Source of the DNA: Lutraria lutraria
Taxonomy: Eukaryota; Mollusca; Bivalvia; Venerida; Mactridae
Length of the DNA stretch: 64,000 nucleotides
Reading direction: 5' to 3'
Assembly: GCA_964023205.1 (NCBI GenBank)
Contig: OZ026847.1
Location: 3,904,819-3,968,818, forward strand
Part shown: positions 23,365 through 39,000 of the stretch, one piece after another
Layout of the letters: each line of letters begins with the position of its first letter
Numbering within the stretch: the first letter of the stretch is position 1
Made by a program: the position numbers and the translations under genes
The notes under the pieces: generated by a model
Database searches by the model: none
Told to the model about the DNA's origin: nothing
What the model saw: only the letters and a program-made list of their open reading frames with translations

Positions 23365-26300
23365 ATCGACAATCGACAATCGACATTCAATGTCTAGCTC
23401 GACAATCGACATTCATCTCGACATTCGTGAAACAGGCTGTATGGCCATCATAATAATGTAAATTTCGAATGTCTAGCTAGACAATCGACATTCATCTCGA
23501 CATTCGAAAAACGAACTGTATAGCCGTCAAAGTAATGAAATTTCGAATGTCTAGCTCGACAATCGACATTCATCTCGACATTCGAAAAACGGACTGTATA
23601 TAGCCGTCAAAGTAATGAAATTTCGAATGTCTAGCTCGACAATCGACATTCATCTCGACATTCGAAAAACGAACTGTATAGCCGTCAAAGTAATGAAATT
23701 TCGAATGTCTAGCTAGACAATCGACATTCATCTCGACATTCGAAGTTACGACTGTATCGCTGTCAAAGTAAAGAAATTTCGAATGTCTAGCTAGACAATC
23801 GACATTCATCTCGACATTCGAAAAACGAACTGTATAGCCGTCAAAGTAATGAAATTTCGAATGCCTAGCTCGACAATCGACATTCATCTCGACATACGTA
23901 AAACAGACTGTATATAGCCGTCAAAGTAATGAAATTTCGAATGTCTAGCTCGACAATCGACATTCATCTCGACATTCGAAAAACGAACTGTATAGCCGTC
24001 AAAGTAAAGAAATTTCGAATGTCTAGCTAGACAATCGACATTCATCTCGACATACGAAAAACGGACTGTATCGCTGTCAAAGTAAAGAAATTTCGAATGT
24101 CTAGCTCGACAATCGACATTCATCTCGACATTCGAAAAACGAACTGTATAGCCGTCAAAGTAATGAAATTTCGAATGTCTAGCTAGACAATCGACATTCA
24201 TCTCGACATTCGAAGTTACGACTGTATCGCTGTCAAAGTAAAGAAATTTCGAATGTCTAGCTAGACAATCGACATTCATCTCGACATTCGAAAAACGAAC
24301 TGTATAGCCGTCAAAGTAATGAAATTTCGAATGCCTAGCTCGACAATCGACATTCATCTCGACATACGTAAAACAGACGGTATATAGCCGTCAAAGTAAT
24401 GAAATTTCGAATGTCTAGCTCGACAATCGACATTCATCTCGACATTCGAAAAACGAACTGTATAGCCGTCAAAGTAAAGAAATTTCGAATGTCTAGCTAG
24501 ACAATCGACATTCATCTCGACATACGAAAAACGGACTGTATCGCTGTCAAAGTAAAGAAATTTCGAATGTCTAGCTCGACAATCGACATTCATCTCGACA
24601 TTCGTGAAACAGGCTGTATGGCCATCATAATAATGTAAATTTCGAATGTCTGGCTCGACAATCGACATTCATCTCGACATTCGTAAAACAGACTGTATAT
24701 AGCCGTTAAAGTAATGAAATTTCGAATGTCTAGCTCGACAATCGACATCCATCTCGACATTCGAAAAACGAACTGTATATCGCCGTCAAAGTAAAGAAAT
24801 TTCGAATGTCTAGCTAGACAATCGACATGCATCTCGACATTCGAAAAACGAACTGTATAGCCGTCAAAGTAATGAAATTTCGAACGCCTAGCTCGACAAT
24901 CGACATTCATCTCGACATACGTAAAACAGACTGTATATAGCCGTCAAAGTAATGAAATTTCGAATGTCTAGCTCGACAATCGACATTCATCTCGACATTC
25001 GAAAAACGAACTGTATAGCCGTCAAAGTAAAGAATTTTCGAATGTCTAGCTAGACAATCGACATTCATTTCGACATTCGAAAAACGGACTGTATCGCTGT
25101 CAAAGTAAAGAAATTTCGAATGTCTAGCTCGACAATCGACATTCATCTCGACATTCGTGAAACAGGCTGTATGGCTATCATAATAATGTAAATTTCGAAT
25201 GTCTAGCTCGACAATCGACATCCATCTCGACATTCGAAAAACGAACTGTATATAGCCGTCAAAGTAATGAAATTTCGAATGTCTAGCTAGACAATCGACA
25301 TTCATCTCGACATTCGAAAAACGGACTGTATATAGCCGTCAAAGTAAAGAAATTTCGAATGTCTAGCTCGACAATCGACATTCATCTCGACATTCGAAAA
25401 ACGGAGTGTATATAGCCGTCAAAGTAAAGAAATTTCGAATGTCTAGCTCGACAATCGACATTCATCTCGACATTCGAAAAACGAACTGTATAGCCGTCAA
25501 AGTAATGAAATTTCGAATGTCTAGCTAGACAATCGACATTCATCTCGACATTCGAAGTTACGACTGTATCGCTGTCAAAGTAAAGAAATTTCGAATGTCT
25601 AGCTCGACAATCGACATTCATCTCGACATACGTAAAACAGACTGTATATAGCCGTCAAAGTAATGAAATTTCGAATGTCTAGCTCGACAATCGACATTCA
25701 TCTCGACATTCGAAAAACGAACTGTATAGCCGTCAAAGTAATGAAATTTCGAATGTCTAGCTAGACAATCGACATTCATCTCGACATTCGAAAAACGGAC
25801 TGTATCGCTGTCAAAGTAAAGAAATTTCGAATGTCTAGCTCGACAATCGACATTCATCTCGACATTCGTGAAACAGGCTGTATGGCCATCATAATAATGT
25901 AAATTTCGAATGTCTAGCTCGACAATCGACATTCATCTCGACATTCGTAAAACAAACTGTATATAGCCGTCAAAGTAATGAAATTTCGAATGTCTAGCTC
26001 GACAATCGACATCCATCTCGACATTCGAAAAACGAACTGTATATAGCCGTCAAAGTAATGAAATTTCGAATGTCTAGCTCGACAATCGACATTCATCTCG
26101 ACATTCGAAAAACGGACTGTATATAGCCGTCAAAGTACAGAAATTTCGAATGTCGAGCTCGACAATCAACATTCATCTCGACATTCGAAAAACGGACTGT
26201 ATATAGCCGTCAAAGTAAAGACATTTCGAATGTCTAGCTCGACAATCGACATTCATCTCGACATTCGTGAAACAGGCTGTATGGCTATCATAATAATGTA

Positions 26301-29300
26301 AATTTCGAATGTCTAGCTCGACAATCGACATCCATCTCGACATTCGAAAAACGAACTGTATATAGCCGTCAAAGTAATGAAATTTCGAATGTCTAGCTAG
26401 ACAATCGACATTCATCTCGACATTCGAAAAACGGACTGTATATAGCCGTCAAAGTAAAGAAATTTCGAATGTCTAGCTCGACAATCGACATTCATCTCGA
26501 CATTCGAAAAACGGAGTGTATATAGCCGTCAAAGTAAAGAAATTTCGAATGTCTAGCTCGACAATCGACATTCATCTCGACATTCGAAAAACGAACTGTA
26601 TAGCCGTCAAAGTAATGAAATTTCGAATGTCTAGCTAGACAATCGACATTCATCTCGACATTCGAAGTTACGACTGTATCGCTGTCAAAGTAAAGAAATT
26701 TCGAATGTCTAGCTCGACAATCGACATTCATCTCGACATACGTAAAACAGACTGTATATAGCCGTCAAAGTAATGAAATTTCGAATGTCTAGCTCGACAA
26801 TCGACATTCATCTCGACATTCGAAAAACGAACTGTATAGCCGTCAAAGTAATGAAATTTCGAATGTCTAGCTAGACAATCGACATTCATCTCGACATTCG
26901 AAAAACGGACTGTATCGCTGTCAAAGTAAAGAAATTTCGAATGTCTAGCTCGACAATCGACATTCATCTCGACATTCGTGAAACAGGCTGTATGGCCATC
27001 ATAATAATGTAAATTTCGAATGTCTAGCTCGACAATCGACATTCATCTCGACATTCGTAAAACAAACTGTATATAGCCGTCAAAGTAATGAAATTTCGAA
27101 TGTCTAGCTCGACAATCGACATCCATCTCGACATTCGAAAAACGAACTGTATATAGCCGTCAAAGTAATGAAATTTCGAATGTCTAGCTCGACAATCGAC
27201 ATTCATCTCGACATTCGAAAAACGGACTGTATATAGCCGTCAAAGTAAAGAAATTTCGAATGTCGAGCTCGACAATCAACATTCATCTCGACATTCGAAA
27301 AACGGACTGTATATAGCCGTCAAAGTAAAGACATTTCGAATGTCTAGCTCGACAATCGACATTCATCTCGACATTCGAAAAACGAACTGTATAGCCGTCA
27401 AAGTAATGAAATTTCGAATGTCTAGCTAGACAATCGACATTCATCTCGACATTCGAAAAACGAACTGTATAGCCGTCAAAGTAATGAAATTTCGAATGCC
27501 TAGCTCGACAATCGACATTCATCTCGACATACGTAAAACAGACTGTATATAGCCGTCAAAGTAATGAAATTTCGAATGTCTAGCTCGACAATCGACATTC
27601 ATCTCGACATTCGAAAAACGAACTGTATAGCCGTCAAAGTAAAGAAATTTCGAATGTCTAGCTAGACAATCGACATTCATCTCGACATTCGAAAAACGGA
27701 CTGTATCGCTGTCAAAGTAAAGAAATTTCGAATGTCTAGCTCGACAATCGACATTCATCTCGACATTCGTGAAACAGGCTGTATGACCATCATAATAATG
27801 TAAATTTCGAATGTCTAGCTCGACAATCGACATTCATCTCGACATTCGTAAAACAGACTGTATATAGCCGTTAAAGTAATGAAATTTCGAATGTCTAGCT
27901 CGACAATCGACATCCATCTCGACATTCGAAAAACGAACTGTATATAGCCGTCAAAGTAAAGAAATTTCGAATGTCTAGCTAGACAATCGACATTCATCTC
28001 GACATTCGAAAAACGGACTGTATATAGCCGTCAAAGTAAAGAAATTTCAAATGTCTAGCTCAACAATCGACATTCATCTCGACATTCGAAAAACGAACTG
28101 TATAGCCGTCAAAGTAATGAAATTTCGAATGTCTAGCTAGACAATCGACATTCATCTCGACATACGAAAAACGGACTGTATCGCTGTCAAAGTAAAGAAA
28201 TTTCGAATGTCTAGCTCGACAATCGACATTCATCTCGACATTCGTGAAACAGGCTGTATGGCCATCATAATAATGTAAATTTCGAATGTCTAGCTCGACA
28301 ATCGACATTCATCTCGACATTCGTAAAACAGATTGTATATAGCCGTTAAAGTAATGAAATTTCGAATGTCTAGCGCGACAATCGACATCCATCTCGACAT
28401 TCGAAAAACGAACTGTATATCGCCGTCAAAGTAAAGAAATTTCGAATGTCTAGCTAGACAATCGACATGCATCTCGACATTCGAAAAACGAACTGTATAG
28501 CCGTCAAAGTAATGAAATTTCGAACGCCTAGCTCGACAATCGACATTCATCTCGACATACGTAAAACAGACTGTATATAGACGTCAAAGTAATGAAATTT
28601 CGAATGTCTAGCTCGACAATCGACATTCATCTCGACATTCGAAAAACGAACTGTATAGCCGTCAAAGTAAAGAATTTTCGAATGTCTAGCTAGACAATCG
28701 ACATTCATTTCGACATTCGAAAAACGGACTGTATCGCTGTCAAAGTAAAGAAATTTCGAATGTCTAGCTCGACAATCGACATTCATCTCGACATTCGTGA
28801 AACAGGCTGTATGGCCATCATAATAATGTAAATTTCGAATGTCTAGCTCGACAATCGACATCCATCACGACATTCGAAAAACGAACTGTATATAGCCGTC
28901 AAAGTAATGAAATTTCGAATGTCTAGCTAGACAATCGACATTCATCTCGACATTCGAAAAACGGACTGTATATAGCCGTCAAAGTAAAGAAATTTCGAAT
29001 GTCTAGCTAGACAATCGACATTCATCTCGACATTCGAAAAACGGAGTGTATATAGCCGTCAAAGTAAAGAAATTTCGAATGTCTAGCTCGACAATCGACA
29101 TTCATCTCGACATTCGAAAAACGAACTGTATAGCCGTCAAAGTAATGAAATTTCGAATGTCTAGCTAGACAATCGACATTCATCTCGACATTCGAAGTTA
29201 CGACTGTATCGCTGTCAAGTAAAGAAATTTCGAATGTCTAGCTCGACAATCGACATTCATCTCGACATACGTAAAACAGACTGTATATAGCCGTCAAAGT

Positions 29301-31690
29301 AATGAAATTTCGAATGTCTAGCTCGACAATCGACATTCATCTCGACATTCGAAAAACGAACTGTATAGCCGTCAAAGTAATGAAATTTCGAATGTCTAGC
29401 TAGACAATCGACATTCATCTCGACATTCGAAAAACGGACTGTATCGCTGTCAAAGTAAAGAAATTTCGAATGTCTAGCTCGACAATCGACATTCATCTCG
29501 ACATTCGTGAAACAGGCTGTATGGCCATCATAATAATGTAAATTTCGAATGTCTAGCTCGACAATCGACATTCATCTCGACATTCGTAAAACAAACTGTA
29601 TATAGCCGTCAAAGTAATGAAATTTCGAATGTCTAGCTCGACAATCGACATCCATCTCGACATTCGAAAAACGAACTGTATATAGCCGTCAAAGTAATGA
29701 AATTTCGAATGTCTAGCTCGACAATCGACATTCATCTCGACATTCGAAAAACGGACTGTATATAGCCGTCAAAGTAAAGAAATTTCGAATGTCGAGCTCG
29801 ACAATCGACATTCATCTCGACATTCGAAAAACGGACTGTATATAGCCGTCAAAGTAAAGACATTTCGAATGTCTAGCTCGACAATCGACATTCATCTCGA
29901 CATTCGAAAAACGAACTGTATAGCCGTCAAAGTAATGAAATTTCGAATGTCTAGCTAGACAATCGACATTCATCTCGACATTCCAAAAACGAACTGTATA
30001 GCCGTCAAAGTAATGAAATTTCGAATGCCTAGCTCGACAATCGACATTCATCTCGACATACGTAAAACAGACTGTATATAGCCGTCAAAGTAATGAAATT
30101 TCGAATGTCTAGCTCGACAATCGACATTCATCTCGACATTCGAAAAACGAACTGTATAGCCGTCAAAGTAAAGAAATTTCGAATGTCTAGCTAGACAATC
30201 GACATTCATCTCGACATTCGAAAAACGGACTGTATCGCTGTCAAAGTAAAGAAATTTCGAATGTCTAGTTAGACAATCGACATTCATCTCGACATTCGTG
30301 AAACAGGCTGTATGACCATCATAATAATGTAAATTTCGAATGTCTAGCTCGACAATCGACATTCATCTCGACATTCGTAAAACAGACTGTATATAGCCGT
30401 TAAAGTAATGAAATTTCGAATGTCTAGCTCGACAATCGACATCCATCTCGACATTCGAAAAACGAACTGTATAGCCGTCAAAGTAATGAAATTTCGAATG
30501 TCTAGCTAGACAATCGACATTCATCTCGACATTCGAAGTTACGACTGTATCGCTGTCAAAGTAAAGAAATTTCGAATGTCTAGCTCGACAATCGACATTC
30601 ATCTCGACATTCGTGAAACAGGCTGTATGGCCATCATAATAATGTAAATTTCGAATGTCTAGCTCGAAAATCGACATTCATCTCGACATTCGTAAAACAG
30701 ACTGTATATAGCCGTTAAACTAATGAAATTTCGACTGTCTAGCTCGACAATCGACATCCATCTCGACATTCGAAAAACGAACTGTATATAGCCGTCAAAG
30801 TAATGAAATTTCGAATGTCTAGCTCGACAATCGACATTCATCTCGACATTCGAAAAACGAACTGTATAGCCGTCAAAGTAATGAAATTTCGAATGTCTAG
30901 CTCGACAATCGGCATTCATCTCGACATTCGAAAAACGAACTGTATAGCCGTCAAAGTAATGAAATTTCGAATGTCTAGCTCGACAATCGACATTCATCTC
31001 GACATTCGAAAAACGAACTGTATATAGCCGTCAAAGTAATGAAACTGCGAATGTCTAGCTAGACAATCGACATTCATCTCGACATTCGAAGTTACGACTG
31101 TATCGCCGTCAAAGTAAAGAAATTTCGAATGTCTAGCTAGACAATCGACATTCATCTCGACATTCGAAAAACGAACTGTATAGCCGTCAAAGTAATGAAA
31201 TTTCGAATGTCTAGCTCGACAATCGACATTCATCTCGACATTCGAAAAACGAACCGTATAATCGTCAAAGTAATGAAATTTCGAATGTCTAGCTCGACAA
31301 TCGACATTCATCTCGACATTCGTAAAACAGACTGTATATAGCCGTTAAAGTAATGAAATTTCGAATGTCTAGCTCGACAATCGACATTCATCTCGACATT
31401 CGAAAAACGGACTGTATACAGCCGTCAAAGTAATGAAATTTCGAATGTCTAGCTAGACAATCGACATTCATCTTGACATTCGAAAAACGGACTGTATCGC
31501 CGTCAAAGTAAAGAAATTTCGAATGTCTAGCTCGACAATCGACATTCATCTCGACATTCGAAAAACGAACTGTATTGCCGTCAAAGTAATGTAATTTTCG
31601 AATGTCTAGCTCGACAATCGACATTCTTCTCGGCATTCGAAGTTACGACTGTATCGGTGTCATAGTAATTGAATTTTCGAATGTCAAGCT
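23365..31690 (-). repeat. Left satellite array, 78-80-bp monomer (~105 copies)
   Basis: Tandem monomers of 78 or 80 bp contain TTCGAATGTCTAGCT, CAATCGACATTCATCTCGAC, CATTCGAA and GCCGTCAAAGTAATG. Each has an internal inverted repeat (TTCGAATGTC ... GACATTCGAA), so single strands could fold monomer by monomer. Length variants differ by TATAGCC versus TATATAGCC; other variants carry AAGTTACGAC or GTGAAACAGGCTGTATGGCC. Higher-order repeats are evident: the pattern at 25382 recurs at 26492 (1110 bp), and that at 26728 recurs at 29257 (2529 bp). The array is inverted relative to 33033-44690. The open frames across it (MNVDCRARHSKFHYFDGY...) come from 78-bp periodicity and break at each 80-bp monomer. 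Confidence 0.97.
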
Positions 31691-31945
31691 ATACATATGA
31701 AAATGTGAGGTTAAAAAAACTGGTAGTAACCAAGAAAATATTTCCATGTCAACATCAACCTGACTAGACTTAGCATTTAGACAATTAACATACTTCCAAT
31801 ATTCTCTGGGGGAATTAAATTTGTTCTCATTTTTGGACTTGATTTTTATCAAAACCAAGTCCTTTGTAATCGTTGACTTATATTTGTCGCTGGACTCCAT
31901 AACAGCTTGGTTAAAAGAATGCCACATAAAGGAAATAGTGCGCAA
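31643..31945 (-). pseudogene. Possible non-LTR retrotransposon ORF2 fragment (endonuclease-RT linker)
   Basis: The frame contains KSTITKDLVLIKIKSKN followed by FNSPREYWKYVNCLNAKSS. A basic stretch followed by SPREYWKYVN is characteristic of the region between the endonuclease and reverse transcriptase domains of several LINE clades. The frame has no catalytic motif and runs into satellite at its end, so it is at most a short relic. Confidence 0.4.
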
Positions 31946-33032
31946 CTAAATGGTATGTTTATATAGAAGTATCTGGAATCTTTCCCCAATTAAGTGTGTC
32001 AGATCTAAATACATTTCAAATCATTCTATCGTAACTACATGGAAGGAGTCATGTATCTAAATAAGTGCTTGTCGGTAGATACATGAGATTTTCAAATGCG
32101 TATAATTAACACCGCGTAGTCACTGTCCAATAAAATATCTTGCCGTAAAAGTAGTTCTACTTTCGGTCTTCGTTCAATATTTCAGAAAAATCTCCACGGA
32201 CGTATTCATGCATTTGCAACAATCTACCATCGATGTGAGTGTTTTGTGCCTTTCTAACATTTCTTAATATTACAAAGCGAATTCTCATTTAATCGTATTC
32301 ACCAACTAGTGTTATTTTGATGACGGAATCGCTATTTATAGACTCACTCCCCGCAGTGGCTAGTAGCAAAGCGTAACCGATGTGGGGAGTTTGATTTATC
32401 AAAGGTTGAATGTTAAAACTGCGGCTTAAGAATAATAATTCGAGTCGCTAAATACGAACGTAAATTACTGGATACGTGCTTTTAAAATTTACTGTTTAAG
32501 AGTTCCTTTTACGCCAGATTATTTAGAATTACATAATCACGTCTGAATTTCATGCAACATAGGGTTAACTATAGGTCATATAGGTCTTACTCTACTGTGT
32601 CAGGACCTTTTTGATTTGAGTGACCCTGAATGTGTTCAATGCGACGATGTTCTGTTGTGTTAAAACCAGAAGAATCAATGTTTGTATTTACTGTTACTGA
32701 AGTGTTGTTTACTAGTTTTGTACAACAAAGAGTTTTTAATGCAATTAAATTGTCCTCAATTAATGTGCTAATCATTAAACTTTCCAATATCAGGCTTTTT
32801 CATTTTAAAATTTTAGCAAAGAGACTATAGTAAAGCCCTAGCTTATGTCATTTACCTATATGCATATGACCTGCATTACAATATGAATGAAAAATCGGTC
32901 CGAAATTTTAAATGTTAAAATATTTGTATGGGCTCGAACGATGTGGGTACACATTTCTCTCTTTTGTCTCGTATGGTAAAAATCAAGTCCGACAGTACTT
33001 TCAGGACTTTGATTCTTATTTTGGTCTTAAAA
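31691..33032. other. Unique core of element 1 between the two arrays
   Basis: About 1.34 kb of non-satellite DNA separates the arrays. A minus-strand frame to 31945 resembles a LINE fragment. A further minus-strand frame (32787-32587, MESLMISTLIEDNLIALKTL to GPDTVE) is open for 66 codons but unrecognised. A ~45-bp block at 32965-33014 recurs at 49183-49234. No transposase motif was seen. A chromosomal segment captured by the element is as likely as an element gene. Confidence 0.6.
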
Positions 33033-36000
33033 GTCGAGATGAATGTCGATTGTCGAGCTAGACATTCGAAATTTCATTACTTTAACGGCTATATACAGTC
33101 TGTATTACGAATGTCGAGATGAATGTCGATTGTCGAGCTAGACATTCGAAATTTACATTATTATGATGGCCATACAGCCTGTTTCACGAATGTCGAGATG
33201 AATGTCGATTGTCGAGCTAGACATTCGAAATTTCTTTACTTTGACGGCGATATAGTCCGTTTTTCGAATGTCGATGAATGTCGATTGTCTAGCTAGACAT
33301 TCGAAATTTCTTTACTCTGACGGCGCGATACAGTCGTAACTTCGAATGTCGAGATGAATGTCGATTGTCTAGCTAGACATTCGAAATTTCATTACTTTGA
33401 CGGCTATACAGTTCGTTTTTCGAATGTCGAGCTAGACATTCGAAATTTACATTATTATGATGGCCATACAGCCTGTTTCACGAATGGCGAGATGAATGTC
33501 GATTGTCGAGCTAGACATTCGAAATTTCATTACTTTAACGGCTATATACAGTCTGTTTTACGAATGTCGAGATGAATGTCGATTGTCGAGCTAGACATTC
33601 GAAATTTCATTACTTTGACGGCTATACAGTTCGTTTTTCGAATGTCGAGATGAATGTCGATTGTCTAGCTAGACATTCGAAATTGCATTACTTTGACGGC
33701 TATATACAGTCTGTTTTACGAATGTCGAGATGAATGTCGATTGTCGAGCTAGACATTCGAACTTTCATTACTTTGACGGCTATACAGTTCGTTTTTCGAA
33801 TGTCGAGATGAATGTCGATTGTCTAGCTAGACATTCGAAATTTCTTTACTTTGACGTCGATATAGTCGAAACTTCGAATGTCGAGATGAATGTCGATTGT
33901 CTAGCTGGACATTCGAAATTTCATTACTTTGACGTCTATACAGTTCGTTTTTCGAATGTCGAGATGAATGTCGATTGTCTAGCTAGACATTCGAAATTTC
34001 ATTACTTTGACGGCTATATACAGTCCGTTTTTCGAATGTCGAGATGAATGTCGATTGTCTAGCTAGACATTCGAAATTTCTTTACTTTGACGGCTATACA
34101 GTTCGTTTTTCGAATGTCGAGATGAATGTCGATTGTCGAGCTAGACATTCGAAATTTCATTACTTTGACGGCTATATACAGTCTGTTTTACGAATGTCGA
34201 GATGAAAGTCGATTGTCGAGCTAGACATTCGAACTTTCATTACTTTGACGGCTATACAGTTCGTTTTTCGAATGTCGAGATGAATGTCGATTGTCTAGCT
34301 AGACATTCGAAATTTCTTTACTTTGACGGCGATACAGTCGTAACTTCGAATGTCGAGATGAATGTCGATTGTCGAGCTAGACATTCGAAATTTCATTACT
34401 TTGACGGCTATACAGTTCGTTTTTCGAATGTCGAGATGAATGTCGATTGTCTAGCTAGACATTCGAAATTTCATTACTTTGACGGCTATATACAGTCCGT
34501 TTTTCGAATGTCGAGATGAATGTCGATTGTCGAGCTAGACATTCCAAATTTCTTTACTTTGACGGCGATACAGTCCGTTTTTCGAATGTCGAGATGAATG
34601 TCGATTGTCTAGCTAGACATTCGAAATTTCATTACTTTAACGGCTATATACAGTCTGTTTTACGAATGTCGAGATGAATGTCGATTGTCGAGCTAGACAT
34701 TCGAAATTTACATTATTATGATGGCCATACAGCCTGTTTCACGAATGTCGAGATGAATGTCGATTGTCGAGCTAGACATTCGAAATTTCTTTACTTTTAC
34801 GGCTATATACAGTCCGTTTTTCGAATGTCGAGATGAATGTCGATTGTCGAGCTAGACATTCGAAATTTCTTTACTTTGACGGCGATACAGTCCGTTTTTC
34901 GAATGTCGAGATGAATGTCGATTGTCGAGCTAGACATTCGAAATTTCATTACTTTAACGGCTATATACAGTCTGTTTTACGAATGTCGAGATGAATGTCG
35001 ATTGTCGAGCTAGACATTCGAAATTTACATTATTATGATGGCCATACAGCCTGTTTCACGAATATCGAGATGAATGTCGATTGTCGAGCTAGACATTCGA
35101 AATTTCTTTACTTTGACGGCGATACAGTCCGTTTTTCGAATGTCGAGATGAATGTCGATTGTCTAGCTAGACATTCGAAATTTCATTACTTTGACTGCTA
35201 TATACAGTTCGTTTTTCGAATGTCGAGATGAATGTCGATTGTCTAGCTAGACATTCGAAATTTCTTTACTTTGACGGCGATACAGTCGTAACTTCGAATG
35301 TCGAGATGAATGTCGATTGTCTAGCTAGACATTCGAAATTTCATTACTTTGACGGCTATATACAGTCTGTTTTACGAATGTCGAGATGAATGTCGATTGT
35401 CGAGCTAGACATTCGAACTTTCATTACTTTGACGGCTATACAGTTCGTTTTTCGAATGTCGAGATGAATGTCGATTGTCTAGCTAGACATTCGAAATTTC
35501 TTTACTTTGACGGCGATAAAGTCGCAACTTCGAATGTCGAGATGAATGTCGATTGTCTAGCTGGACATTCGAAATTTCATTACTTTGACGGCTATACAGT
35601 TCGTTTTTCGAATGTCGAGATGAATGTCGATTGTCTAGCTAGACATTCGAAATTTCATTACTTTGACGGCTATATAGAGTCCTTTTTTCGAATGTCGAGA
35701 TGAATGTCGATTGTCGAGCTAGACATTCGAAATTTCTTTACTTTGACGGCGATACAGTCCGTTTATCGAATGTCGAGATGAATGTCGATTGTCTAGCTAG
35801 ACATTCGAAATTTCTTCACTTTGACGGCTATACAGTTCGTTTTTCGAATGTCGAGATGAATGTCGATTGTCGAGCTAGACATTCGAAATTTCATTACTTT
35901 AACGGCTATATACAGTCTGTTTTACGAATGTCGAGATGAATGTCGATTGTCGAGCTAGACATTCGAAATTTACATTATTATGATGGCCATACAGCCTGTT

Positions 36001-39000
36001 TCACGAATGTCGAGATGAATGTCGATTGTCGAGCTAGACATTCGAAATTTCTTTACTTTGACGGCGATACAGTCCGTTTTTCGAATGTCGAGATGAATGT
36101 CGATTGTCTAGCTAGACATTCGAAATTTCATTACTTTGACTGCTATATACAGTTCGTTTTTCGAATGTCGAGATGAATGTCGATTGTCTAGCTAGACATT
36201 CGAAATTTCTTTACTTTGACGGCGATACAGTCGTAACTTCGAATGTCGAGATGAATGTCGATTGTCTAGCTAGACATTCGAAATTTCATTACTTTGACGG
36301 CTATATACAGTCTGTTTTACGAATGTCGAGATGAATGTCGATTGTCGAGCTAGACATTCGAACTTTCATTACTTTGACGGCTATACAGTTCGTTTTTCGA
36401 ATGTCGAGATGAATGTCGATTGTCTAGCTAGACATTCGAAATTTCTTTACTTTGACGGCGATAAAGTCGTAACTTCGAATGTCGAGATGAATGTCGATTG
36501 TCTAGCTGGACATTCGAAATTTCATTACTTTGACGGCTATACAGTTCGTTTTTCGAATGTCGAGATGAATGTCGATTGTCTAGCTAGACATTCGAAATTT
36601 CATTACTTTGACGGCTATATACAGTCCGTTTTTCGAATGTCGAGATGAATGTCGATTGTCGAGCTAGACATTCGAAATTTCTTTACTTTGACGGCGATAC
36701 AGTCCGTTTTTCGAATGTCGAGATGAATGTCGATTGTCTAGCTAGACATTCGAAATTTCATTACTTTAACGGCTATATACAGTCTGTATTACGAATGTCG
36801 AGATGAATGTCGATTGTCGAGCTAGACATTCGAAATTTACATTATTATGATGGCCATACAGCCTGTTTCACGAATGTCGAGATGAATGTCGATTGTCGAG
36901 CTAGACATTCGAAATTTCTTTACTTTGACGGCGATATAGTCCGTTTTTCGAATGTCGATGAATGTCGATTGTCTAGCTAGACATTCGAAATTTCTTTACT
37001 CTGACGGCGCGATACAGTCGTAACTTCGAATGTCGAGATGAATGTCGATTGTCTAGCTAGACATTCGAAATTTCATTACTTTGACGGCTATACAGTTCGT
37101 TTTTCGAATGTCGAGCTAGACATTCGAAATTTACATTATTATGATGGCCATACAGCCTGTTTCACGAATGGCGAGATGAATGTCGATTGTCGAGCTAGAC
37201 ATTCGAAATTTCATTACTTTAACGGCTATATACAGTCTCTTTTACGAATGTCGAGATGAATGTCGATTGTCGAGCTAGACATTCGAAATTTCATTACTTT
37301 GACGGCTATACAGTTCGTTTTTCGAATGTCGAGATGAATGTCGATTGTCTAGCTAGACATTCGAAATTGCATTACTTTGACGGCTATATACAGTCTGTTT
37401 CACGAATGTCGAGATGTATGTCGATTGTCGAGCTAGACATTCGAACTTTCATTACTTTGACGGCTATACAGTTCGTTTTTCGAATGTCGAGATGAATGTC
37501 GATTGTCTAGCTAGACATTCGAAATTTCTTTACTTTGACGGCGATATAGTCGTAACTTCGAATGTCGAGATGAATGTCGATTGTCTAGCTGGACATTCGA
37601 AATTTCATTACTTTGACGTCTATACAGTTCGTTTTTCGAATGTCGAGATGAATGTCGATTGTCTAGCTAGACATTCGAAATTTCATTACTTTGACGGCTA
37701 TATACAGTCCGTTTTTCGAATGTCGAGATGAATGTCGATTGTCGAGCTAGACATTCGAAATTTCTTTACTTTGACGGCGATACAGTTCGTTTTTCGAATG
37801 TCGAGATGAATGTCGATTGTCTAGCTAGACATTCGAAAATTCTTTACTTTGATGGCTATACAGTTCGTTTTTCGAATGTCGATGAATGTCGATTGTCTAG
37901 CTAGACATTCGAAATTTCTTTACTCTGACGGCGCGATACAGTCGTAACTTCGAATGTCGAGATGAATGTCGATTGTCGAGCTAGACATTCGAAATTTCTT
38001 TACTTTGACGGCGATACAGTTCGTTTTTCGAATGTCGAGATGAATGTCGATTGTCTAGCTAGACATTCGAAATTTCTTTACTTTGATGGCTATACAGTTC
38101 GTTTTTCGAATGTCGAGATGAATGTCGATTGTCGAGCTAGACATTCGAAATTTCATTACTTTGACGGCTATATACAGTCTGTTTTACGAATGTCGAGATG
38201 AATGTCGATTGTCTAGCTAGACATTCGAAATTTCTTTACTTTGACGGCGATACAGTCGTAACTTCGAATGTCGAGATGAATGTCGATTGTCTAGCTAGAC
38301 ATTCGAAATTTCATTACTTTGACGGCTATATACAGTCTGTTTTACGAATGTCGAGATGAATGTCGATTGTCGAGCTAGACATTCGAACTTTCATTACTTT
38401 GACGGCTATACAGTTCGTTTTTCGAATGTCGAGATGAATGTCGATTGTCTAGCTAGACATTCGAAATTTCTTTACTTTGACGGCGATAAAGTCGCAACTT
38501 CGAATGTCGAGATGAATGTCGATTGTCTAGCTGGACATTCGAAATTTCATTACTTTGACGGCTATACAGTTCGTTTTTCGAATGTCGAGATGAATGTCGA
38601 TTGTCTAGCTAGACATTCGAAATTTCATTACTTTGACGGCTATATAGAGTCCGTTTTTCGAATGTCGAGATGAATGTCGATTGTCGAGCTAGACATTCGA
38701 AATTTCTTTACTTTGACGGCGATACAGTCCGTTTATCGAATGTCGAGATGAATGTCGATTGTCTAGCTAGACATTCGAAATTTCTTCACTTTGACGGCTA
38801 TACAGTTCGTTTTTCGAATGTCGAGATGAATGTCGATTGTCGAGCTAGACATTCGAAATTTCATTACTTTAACGGCTATATACAGTCTGTTTTACGAATG
38901 TCGAGATGAATGTCGATTGTCGAGCTAGACATTCGAAATTTACATTATTATGATGGCCATACAGCCTGTTTCACGAATGTCGAGATGAATGTCGATTGTC

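Noticed and set aside
31643..33032. Transposase in the core of element 1
   Set aside because: The only recognisable stretch resembles a LINE linker; no DDE/D spacing, zinc-binding or integrase motif could be seen.
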